Origin: Chamaea fasciata
Taxonomy: Eukaryota > Chordata > Aves > Passeriformes > Sylviidae
Assembly (NCBI GenBank): GCA_029207755.1
Contig: JARCOQ010000005.1
Location: 58,663,414 to 58,727,413 of the forward strand
Direction of reading: 5' to 3'
Length of the DNA stretch: 64,000 nucleotides
The stretch's first letter is position 1; each line of letters starts with the position of its first letter. Both the position numbers and the translations under genes were made by a program. The notes beneath the pieces were generated by a model. That model was not told the DNA's origin. It did not search any database and saw only the letters and a list, made by a program, of their open reading frames with translations. Of the stretch, positions 54,789-64,000 are shown in pieces.

Positions 54789-55359
54789 TGTAATGGTTTG
54801 GCTGGGAGAGTTATTTTAAATAGAGTAACTGCTATAGGGCTGTATTTTGGATTTGTGACCAAAAGACTGTTGATAACCCAGGAATGTTTTCGTTGTTGCC
54901 AAGTGGGCCTTGCATAGAGTCAAGGCCCTTTCTGCCTCTCACACTGCCCCACCAGGGAGTGGGCTGAGGGAGCACAAGGATTTGGGAGGGGTTAAAGTCG
55001 GGACAGCTGATCCCAGCTGACCCAAGGGATACCCCAGACCAGGTGTGCTTAGCAATACAAGCTGGGGGAAGGAGGAGGAGAGGGGCCATTTGAGTTACGG
55101 TATCTGACATCTGAAGTCACCACTACATATGATGGAGCCCTGCTTTCCCAGAAATGGGTGAAAACCTGCCTGCCCATAGGAAGTGGTGAATTAATTCCTT
55201 GCTTGGCTTTGCTTGAGTTTCTGCTTTACCTGTTAAATTGTCTTTATCTAAACCCATGGGCTTTCTCACTTTTGCCTTTCCAGTTCTTTTCCCTGTCCCA
55301 CAGGAGGGGAGTGGCTGTGTGGGGCTGAGCTGCCAGCTCAGGGGGGTTCAACTGTGACA
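54789..55359 (+). mobile_element. Solo LTR of an avian endogenous retrovirus
   Basis: Starts TGTAATGGTTTGGCTGGGAG and ends TTCAACTGTGACA (TG...CA termini), about 571 bp. Internal order matches passerine ERV LTRs as I remember them: TGTATTTTGGATTTGTGACC, GTTGATAAC, GTTGTTGCCAAGTGGGCC, AGTCAAGGCCCTTTC, GGACAGCTGATCCCAGCTGA, CCAAGGGATACCCCA, ATACAAGCTGGGGG, CTGTTTACC-like T-rich part, TCTAAACCCATGGGC and TGGCTGTGTGGGGCTGAG. No internal retroviral genes flank it on either side, so it is a solo LTR. A clear target-site duplication could not be read. Moderately diverged. Confidence 0.85.
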
Positions 55360-58300
55360 AAGGTTTTCTTAAAGTTTTCAAAATTCGAATGGATTTGTGG
55401 GTTTTTTTCCGGGTTATGGAAGTGAGGGGAGACAATGAATAATCTCCCACCACTGCCATGGCTGACTTTCTGCAGCTAAGGAGACCTCCATCCTGCATGC
55501 TGCAGTGGTGGTGCAGAGAATGTCACTGCTCTGTCCTGTTGGTTAAGTTTAGGTGCCTTTTCCTTGCTGACTGCTTCATCTACAGCTACTCCAACAAAAC
55601 AGTCAGCAAGGGAGATAGCTTTGGAATTTTAACTCTGATTAAGGGCATGTGTCTGGAGGATTGGAATACATTTATCTGCTGCACATCATCCTTGCCAGCT
55701 CTTTATTAAACCTATACATGTCTTGTGAAGGACGTGAGAAGTCTGTTATGTATTATAATTGGAGAGATACAGTAACGTTACCAGGTAAAAATGAATCAAC
55801 CCTAGTTACACACTTGTTCACAAGTCTCTGATCGACTTCATTTTCTTCCAACTATAAATAATTCTATTAAGAATAAAAAAACCCCTTATATATTTGTATT
55901 TGTGGATTGAATGTTTCCTGGCAGTGTTGTACTTCAGAAAATAATATTGTGAATTACTAATCTGGCTGGAAAGTATTAGTTCATACAGCTTTTGGGCCCT
56001 AGAGTGAGATTTGAGATGTGGTTGGTATGGAATGAAGGCTTTATGCTAAGTACCAACGCAATCACTTCAGTGATCATTAGTTGTCATTTAGTCATGAGTT
56101 TACTACAGTGAAATAAACCCTGCATTGGAAATGGTGGTTTGCTTTTAGCCTGTAGCATGTCACACAGAGGAGAGCTGTTTTTCTTCCTGTGCTTTTTCAG
56201 GAGTGTCTGTTACTAACTACAACTTACAACTGTCCTAAAGGGACTTGGTTGGCATGAGAAGAGAGGGGTTGTTCTATGCCAGCAGGAAGTGTTACTTGCA
56301 GCTGAGACCTCATGAGAGAGCTTCAAAGCCACCAAAAGTCAAAGGACTAATTGCAAGTAACCCACAAGATGTAAAGCTTTTCAAGTTCTCCCCAAAGTTC
56401 TTGAATTTAACAGTTATCTTGATGGCAAGTCTGTAAAGAACAAAGTCTAATTTTTGTTCAGGTCAAATTGGTTACTTTGAAAATCCTTGGTTTCACAAGT
56501 GAGTTTTAAAATAATATAGATTATTCTAAGTACTTCACAAAACTGTTGTTATAGCACACCTGGAAAGCTTTGGAGCTTTAAAAACCCCACATCTTTGCTT
56601 TGCATTGTCTCCCTGTCTCCCTGTTATTATCATTCTCTTTTTCCTTAACTTGCATACTGGTACAACTTTGATTTAATTTGTTGTAGTTTTTTAATATCTC
56701 AAAACGCGTCCCTTCACACTGGATCTTCTGTCACCAGCAGTTAGAGAGCTGGCAAGAAAAATCTCTGAATTTTACCTCCGATTCTTTACTTGCAGACTAG
56801 CAGAACAGATTTAAAAAACCAAACCCAGCCATTCATTTGTAAGTAGATGAAACCCCACATATGAACTGAATCTTTGCTCTAATAAAAAGGCATATGAGTT
56901 CTTGCTTACAAGTAGTTACTTTAATCCTGAAGTTTTCAAAGTCACATAAAAATATTTCAATTAACAACTAAACTTATTTTTAGACTAACATAGTCACTGG
57001 TATCTATGAAGGTTCATGTTGTACAGAAAGAAGTACTGGGCATCCAGCAAATCCAGGAAAACAGGTAGACTACAATGCTTGCAACACTAAAAGGAGCATT
57101 TTAAATGCAAGTGGTAAGTGCAATAAAATTCTGAAAAACATTTTAGGGAGATGTTATAGTACCTTTCAAGTATATGATGTTCTTTATTGATATGTTTTAT
57201 ATTACTAGCTCTACAGCAGTCCTTCAGTAAATAAATTTAATAACTTTTAAGTTCACCTACCACAGATGAATACACAGAACTGGGACGAAACAGAACTGCT
57301 CTTAAACTGCCCATAACATGAACGTGCTAATTTGGGAAAAGGGAATAGAATAGAATATACACCACTACAAATCCTTTAAAGCAGTTTGGATTTGCTTTGA
57401 TACGGAATCCAAGATTTTTTAAATGGCCAGTTTTCCCTGGATAATTTATTACCTTAATCAAAATGGAACAGCAACAAAGAATTATCATAGTTAATAATTT
57501 ATACTTTTTACACTAACACTGTTTTTGTTTGAATTTTATGATTACTGAGCATAGTCTCATCTGCTTTTAAGAAGAAATGGGAAGGTCAATGAAAGTGCCT
57601 ATGATTTCTTGCTAGATGCTGTAGAGCTGCATCCCAGGAGAAAGGAAAGATAATGATCAGGTATTCTGCAACACTTCAAAAGGTGATGAAAACCACGAGA
57701 GAGCGCACGATCTCCACGTGCCAGGTAGGTGCAATTTATTGTGACAGCTAGATTCTTTTTTAATTAGAGGCCAAGTTACTAAGGGACATTTTAAAATTAT
57801 TATTAAATCACTATAGTGCTAGCTGCTTAAACGTTTTGGTTTATAGTGTAATTACAATGAACAAATGATACATTGTCTAACTGTATTATTAAGGTACCTA
57901 TATAATGGAATGATCTTGTACTTGCTGTTGTGTTTGACTCCTCCTAAGCACAGCAAATAGTCTTTCTGTTCTTCCTACCAGTCAATCACATGTCTCTGGC
58001 TTGTAAATGTTACGTAAAACATCACCTGCAGAAGTAACCAAAGGATTTGATTCCACAAAACTATTTTAGTCAGAGGTTTTTCTGCTCTGTTTACCTGAGA
58101 ATTACACCTTTGACAGGCATCTTTCTTACACCTGCATACACCTTTCTTACACCTGCATGGATGCTTAAATCTTAGTCTGGTTCACTTGCATGTTCCAGGA
58201 TTTAAGGGGGGACATAACACACAAGAGGTGGAGAATCAGGGCGGGGCAAGTGTTTCGAGTTTGGAAATGCTAGAGGTGGTGTCTGTACATTCCTGACAAC

Positions 58301-58744
58301 TTGAGGGGCAAACACCTCCCACCCCCTCTCACACACAAACAGCATTAAGCAAACCCTTTTCAGGTTCTACTAACCTACATAATGATGCGGACAACCATCA
58401 CACAGAAACCTGCTCAGAAGCAGAGCAGGAATTACGACGTGTGACCCAACCGTGCATTTTAGTAAGCTCCTTGCAGGAAATTTCTGTCTTCCTGTATGTT
58501 CTCAGCCGTTCTTGTGCAGGGCACGTCCCTGAGGCACCTGGATAAGTGTGATCAATGCCAGTTCTCCTCCATGGACCTGGCCTCACCACCTCCTTCAGTC
58601 CCCGCGTTCTCTCTTAATTCTAGCGCGAACGACTCGTGGGGTAACAAATACAGAACACCCAAGCCTGGCACCAAAGTTGAAAAGCTACCTAGAAAAACAG
58701 AGTAAACTATTAAGAAAGATAAACGGGACATTAAAGTCGTAATT
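55360..58744. other. Intergenic between LTR and IPO8
   Basis: 3.4 kb of unique AT-rich sequence. Only a small tandem duplication (58,121-58,158) and an isolated donor-like site at 57,724/57,725 (CCAG/GTAGGT) stand out. No coding exon was recognised. Confidence 0.6.
58121..58158. repeat. 21-bp tandem duplication
   Basis: CTTTCTTACACCTGCAT occurs at 58121-58137 and again at 58142-58158, offset 21 bp, separated by ACAC. A small local duplication. Confidence 0.9.
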
Positions 58745-58878
58745 TAAAAGTAATCCGTGCAGGGTGCGGCGGCAGCCACCGCCGGCGTTCCGTACAGCGA
58801 CATGGTCGCCCCCATGCAGTCCCGGCCTGCCAGCCCCACCCTCTGCGAGCCCTCCCGACTGACTCTTGTCCGTACAAC

Positions 58879-58890
58879 AAGATGGCGGCC
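58879..58890 (+). promoter_or_regulatory. IPO8: YY1-type initiator motif
   Basis: AAGATGGCGGCC is a full YY1 motif in + orientation. In vertebrate housekeeping promoters such sites commonly sit just downstream of the transcription start, which places the IPO8 start at about 58,860-58,880 and gives a 5' UTR of about 240-260 nt. The position of the start is inferred. Confidence 0.6.
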
Positions 58891-59058
58891 ACCTCTCGCC
58901 GACCCCTTCCCGAAGCCAGAAGGCGGCGCCGCGGCCGTAAAGCAGCGCCCGTTTCCCGATATCCAGCTGTCGCAAACCAGTGAATGGCTGTGGAGAGGGG
59001 CCGGGGGGGGTGGGGGACGCGGGCCCGCGCTGGTGGCACGGGGGGGCGGCGGCGCTAG

Positions 59059-59466
<408 letters not shown>

Positions 59467-59630
59467 TGACATTGATGCGGCCCCGCGCGGGTCGCGCCCT
59501 GGCGCTGGCAGGGGACGGGCGGCAGTGACGCTCGGGTGGGCGTTCTGTCCCGTCCAGCAGCACGGCGGGGAAAGTTGGAGGAAGGCGCAGTTGGTCTCAT
59601 GGACAGTGTGTGTCGTGGCATCCTACAGTT

Positions 59631-59855
59631 AATCATGGAGTTACACAATATGCGGAGTTGGAAGGGACGCGTCAGGACTATCGAGTCCGAGTCCTGGCCC
59701 TGCCTAGCGCCATCCCCGAGAATCCCACCATGTGCCTGAGAGCGTTGTCCGAACACTTCGTGAACTCCGTCAGGCTCGGTGCTGTGAGCACTTCCCCAGG
59801 GAACCTGCTTCAGTGCCCAGCCACCCTCTGGGAAAGAAACCTTTTCCTAGAGTAG
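59631..59855 (-). mobile_element. CR1 LINE fragment in IPO8 intron 1
   Basis: On the + strand the reverse complement of CR1 reads: ATCATGGAGTTACACAATAT, GGAGTTGGAAGGGACGCGTC, ATCGAGTCCGAGTCCTGGCC, CCACCATGTGCCTGAGAGCG, GTCAGGCTCGGTGCTGTGAG, CCCAGCCACCCTCTGGGAAA and GAAACCTTTTCCTA. Well preserved and still rich in CpG, suggesting a fairly young copy or an unmethylated position close to the CpG island. 3' end at the left. Confidence 0.92.
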
Positions 59856-61329
59856 CGGCAGAATGCCCTGAATGAAACTGTGACCCCGACCTTTGAACGT
59901 TCGAGAGAAGAGAAAGCTCCCTTGCACAGCATTAATAAAGCGTTAATTTCTATGCTCTGATGGAATATTTGATCAGTTCTCTTTGAGGACTCGAGATTTT
60001 TTGGTTGTGTTGGTGTGTTAACAAAACAGTCAGTGAGAATTGGCTGTCAGGAATTCTGCTATTCAGGATTGCTCCTCCAGCTTAGTTTTATATTTAGGCA
60101 ACTTAAAACTCATTCTGAATTAGATATAGCTAATCCTTGCTTTAGCAGTTGGTAAATTCCTTTAGTAAATCGGTGGATTAGGTCCTGGACATTGAGAATG
60201 CTCTTGTGAATATTTAGATAAGGATGCAAGGCTTCTTTTCTCTTTTTGGCGCAGTTACTTTGAGAATCCATCGATGTCTGTTTTTATCCCTACTGTTAAG
60301 GGCTGAGAGGGAAATGACAAATATTTGTCAGCAGCCTGTTGCACAGCTGTCAAAACAACAATACAAACTACTGCTACTACAGTGTTCTGTTCAGAACAAA
60401 GAGGCAGCTTCTGGGCTCCTGGGTCCTGTTTCTGAAGCTGTCATCACCAGTAAGTACTGTGAAGCTCAGGAACAGTCTTGAAAGCATTTTAAGAGTGAGA
60501 GCTGTAAGATGCTCTGAGTTTAAGTGATGGATAGTGCAATTCTCATGAAAGACACGGGGTTTAGATTCAAGAGTGCAAGCAGATTTTCTGAGAGCAGGCT
60601 GAGATGCAGATTTTTCTTTTAGAACACTCAGTGCATTTTCTTTTTTCTAACTATTGTGAAGAATGAATCCTGGAATTGAGACATACCTCTTTTTGTGTAG
60701 GCTTCCTGTTACTAGGTGAAGCATGATATATCTGACATGATGTGCTGATGCAGTACTGGGTTTGATGTGACTCTTTGGGTGAGAGGAACAAAAGTGCTCC
60801 TGAGTAATGTTGCTTCACGTGGGACTTTGACATCTTGAAGCCTTTTAGTGCTTTTGAAGCAAAGCTTCAAAGCGATGTGTCAGGCTCCCCTCTCCTGGAT
60901 CTGGTGGTGGTGTTGACTTGTCCCTGTGCTCCTCCAAGTGCTGGAATCCAGGTGCTGTTCTGGCATTTGTCTTGTTCTAGCAAAGGGACCAATCCACCAA
61001 CCAAAGAGGAAACTCTCTGGCAGTAAGTACCCCAAGTGGTGATGGAGCCCTTGGCCAAGCAGAGCAGCGGTCACAGTTACAGGGATGCTGCTCTTGAGAT
61101 ACGTTTGGGAGTGTTGAGGTAAAACCTGGCTGTGCTAGCTCATCTGCCATGTACACTGGCATTCAGCTTTGAATCCAGGTAGTGCCATGTGCTTCCCAGA
61201 CACTGGGAATCCTGCTAGTGCCCCAGGACAGTGTCTGGCTTTAGACACCCCAGTGCTGTAGCAGTACAGAGTCTTTTAGAACAATGTCCTCATAGTCCTG
61301 ACTCCATAGTTTGCTTACAGTGTAGAGCA

Positions 61330-61352
61330 ATTCCCCTACAGTGTAGGGGAAT
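61330..61352. repeat. Perfect 9-bp inverted repeat, 5-nt loop
   Basis: ATTCCCCTA (61330-61338) and TAGGGGAAT (61344-61352) are exact reverse complements around CAGTG. The word ACAGTGTAG also occurs twice, 20 bp apart, in the same place. Confidence 0.92.
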
Positions 61353-61528
61353 AGAGTTTACATGAATGAAAGCTTTTCTACCTGTAAGAAGACCCAACAT
61401 GTTTGAAAATGCTTCTTTCTTCTCTGTATGTTCCTGCACCTTTTAAAGGTACACCCAAATCAATGAATTTGCTGTCAGCCTTTTGGATTATCATCTAACT
61501 GTGTTCAGAAATGGAATTATGATTACTT

Positions 61529-61546
61529 CCCCCCCCCCCCCCCCCC
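61529..61546. repeat. Homopolymer of 18 C
   Basis: Eighteen consecutive C followed by CTTTT-like sequence, in IPO8 intron 1. The minus strand is an 18-G run. The length is likely to be polymorphic or misread. Confidence 0.95.
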
Positions 61547-64000
61547 TTTTATATCTATTAGAAGGCTGCTTGTGAATTTTCTTACTCTTGCAGCTAGAAG
61601 TAGGTATTGGTTTTCAGCCAAAATTAGTTTATGGTCCATTTCTATCCATTTGTGCCAATCTTGTTTCTTAACTAGAACAGGTTTCTTGGTATCCTCTCTG
61701 TCAGATTTGTCAAAGGCTGATCCTCTAGAGGCCTGTTTTTCTCGCCTCAGCAGGCTATGTTTCCTTTGCCATTTCATAAAACTGAATTTATGAAATCCAG
61801 TAATAGGAGCACAGCTCTTCTCTGCGCTGGTTTCCCTTTGAAATACTCTTTCTTGTGGAGTCTGGTCATTTGTGTTTGCAGTATTCCAGAAAGTCTTGTG
61901 CTCAATGCCACTAATACCTCATTAAACACTAAATCTACAACTGTCTTCTTTGTGTCCCACATCTACGTGTTTCTTGTCACTCAATATACCACAGTCCCTT
62001 GATCCTTTTATTCTGCTGTTGTTCTTCTCTCAGAAACCTCAAGTTTTTAGGAGAAATTCTGTCATCCTTGAGTACCTGGCTATGTACTTTGGCCTATTAC
62101 CCCATTTCATTTTTTTTTTTTTTGGGTGCAGTTCTATAGATCACTCAGTTCTTAGCAGGATTCTTCTGATCTCTCTCTTTGATTGATGGTACTTCCAAAT
62201 CAACAAACTTCACTTCTCTCTGTGATCTGAACACAACTGTAAGTGTGGGATTTATTTGAAATCTGATTCTTGCTAAACTAGAGCAGTAATTTCCTGCCAG
62301 GTCGGTGTTTATGTCATGTAATTGCTGTCATTTCCCTTTTAGGCTCTTGGGTTTCTAAGTGTACACATCTTTCCATCCCCCTCTTTTTCTTTTGCCTCCC
62401 TCCTGCCTTTTTTTAGTTCAGCTCTGTAATGTAATTAGTGTGCACTTGGTGATGATAAATATCACTCACACTGTACTTAGTAGAACAGTTAGTTATCCTA
62501 CCAAGAAATATACTCAGTTTCTGTGCATCATTTTTCAATATCTGTTCCAGGATATTGCTCCTGTTATATCTGTCTCCTGGATTTCAAGGACTTTTGCTGG
62601 GTTCATTTATTTATTTATATTATGGTCATATACTGCTTTCGTGTGCCAGTTCTTGGAGTGCTATGAAATACACTGTCTGATTACTGAACATACAGAGTCT
62701 TTCCAGTTCCAGTTCAGATAGGATTTCCATACAGTTTTTATGCATTAATCTTCAGTGGCTCAACACGCTGTAACACATTCCTTTGGCCTGTAGCAAAAAA
62801 GAAAACAAGAACTCAATTGCAGAAATGCAGTTGGGCTTTTTAAATGTTGAGTAGGAGTTACATAACTTGGCTTTGACAGCAGCTGAGTAGCAGTGCTGGA
62901 AGAAGTGTGAAAAGATTACCCAAAAGCAGAAGAGTCCAGAATAAAGTTTGGCTTCCTTCCATATCTTTCCACATCTTTGTTGAGCTGGCTGCCATAGTAG
63001 GCAGGGATCTTAAGGCCACTCTGAAAGTGCCAGTAAGCACCTCATGATACCTAGAGGGAGAAATCTGAGACCAATTTGATGAGGAAGTTGAGTTGGATAA
63101 TTAAAAGTTCTGTGGAAAGTGAAGTTTCTTTGATACTGGATGAATTTGACAGCAGAAGCCATACAGGGAAGAAATTCGGGTGGGCTCTTACACAAGCCTA
63201 TTTTCACTCTGTGTGAAAACACTGTGTGTTTTCCCCTTCCCACGTAGTACCTTTGCATACAGGTAGGGAATGAAAGAAGTGTCTTTTGAAGTTCTGGTTT
63301 GTTTTAACAACTGCCTGTGACTGACAGTATAAAAGAGCAAGAGTGAAAATCTTATTAACAACTGCAGAAATACTCCTAAATTTGCTGATGGAATTTTTAA
63401 GTATACATTTTCAGTACACAGAAGCAGAAAATAAGACTTGATAAACCAGGTAACTGAGCATTTAGATCAGGTGTATTTAAGCCTTGAAATTATCTTTGTA
63501 AAAAAGTTAATTGCTCATGAATTCAAGGCACAAATTTCTTCTGTGTGTTTGTTTTTGCAAGCAAAGATGCAGTGCCTTGTTTTTTTCAGTGATTTTTATG
63601 TGCCATACTTGTATTCAGAGGTATAAAAATGATGTTTACTACTGGTGGAGAAGGATGATCTGGGCTTGCGGAACCTGAAGGAAAGCTTCCAGATTTCCTA
63701 TATCCATTGTCCTGAGGTTTTGTGGGGGAAGAAGCACCTTTCAGTGCCATTCTGCTCTTGGGCACTGTGGTTGCCATCAGTACAGTGGGATGGTTACTGA
63801 CTCTTGTGGTTCTGGAGCAGCTGTGGTCTTCAAATACGACAGCAAGCAAGGCACAAGAATAATGCTTCATGACATGAGTTTAGTAGTGTATGATGTGTGA
63901 GAACCTGGGAGCCAAATCTGAACTTCAGATGTGAGAAGTCTTTGCTTCAGTAGGATTCATATGGGGAGATTTTCATATGTATTTTGCTACTTTTCTCTCC

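Overview
The window looks like bird nuclear DNA, and probably passerine. The evidence is CR1 LINE 3' fragments on both strands, a solo LTR whose structure matches songbird endogenous retroviruses as I remember them, compact vertebrate introns with GT..AG ends, and two proteins that can be recognised as vertebrate orthologues. No bacterial, phage or plasmid features were seen.

Layout: (1) About 1-18,600 is non-coding. It holds a possible 3' UTR end at the left edge, CR1 fragments, two orphan CpG-rich blocks (about 3.3-3.8 kb and 6.84-7.17 kb), a 105-bp (CTTTT)n microsatellite, and a long AT-rich stretch (about 7.2-18 kb) with several segments that read like conserved regulatory DNA. (2) About 18,620-52,200 is the complete CAPRIN2 gene on the + strand. 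It has a CpG-island promoter, a probable non-coding first exon, 19 coding exons that join in frame from ATG 20576 to TAA 51849 (3,450 nt, 1,149 aa), and a short 3' UTR with two AATAAA signals. (3) 52,200-58,740 is intergenic and contains a solo LTR at 54,789-55,359. (4) 58,745-64,000 is the start of IPO8 (importin-8) on the + strand: CpG-island promoter, first coding exon (28 codons, 59122-59205) and an intron 1 that runs past the right edge.

CAPRIN2 is a cytoplasmic RNA-granule protein with a caprin homology region at the N terminus, a W-containing charged repeat region encoded by one large exon, RG-rich segments and a C-terminal C1q domain. IPO8 is a RanGTP-dependent nuclear import receptor. 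The head-to-tail order CAPRIN2 then IPO8 on one strand matches the human chromosome 12p11 arrangement as I remember it. The two genes are neighbours and are not known to act in one pathway.

I found no clearly new biological system. The points most worth checking are a regular W-repeat array in CAPRIN2 exon 8, a cluster of perfect and mutually exclusive hairpins in intron 8, a consensus splice donor embedded in the last coding exon that could remove the C1q domain, an 11-bp minisatellite beside the CAPRIN2 start site, and the two orphan CpG islands. Exon boundaries were worked out by hand from splice consensus, reading phase and remembered human protein sequence. No alignment was run.
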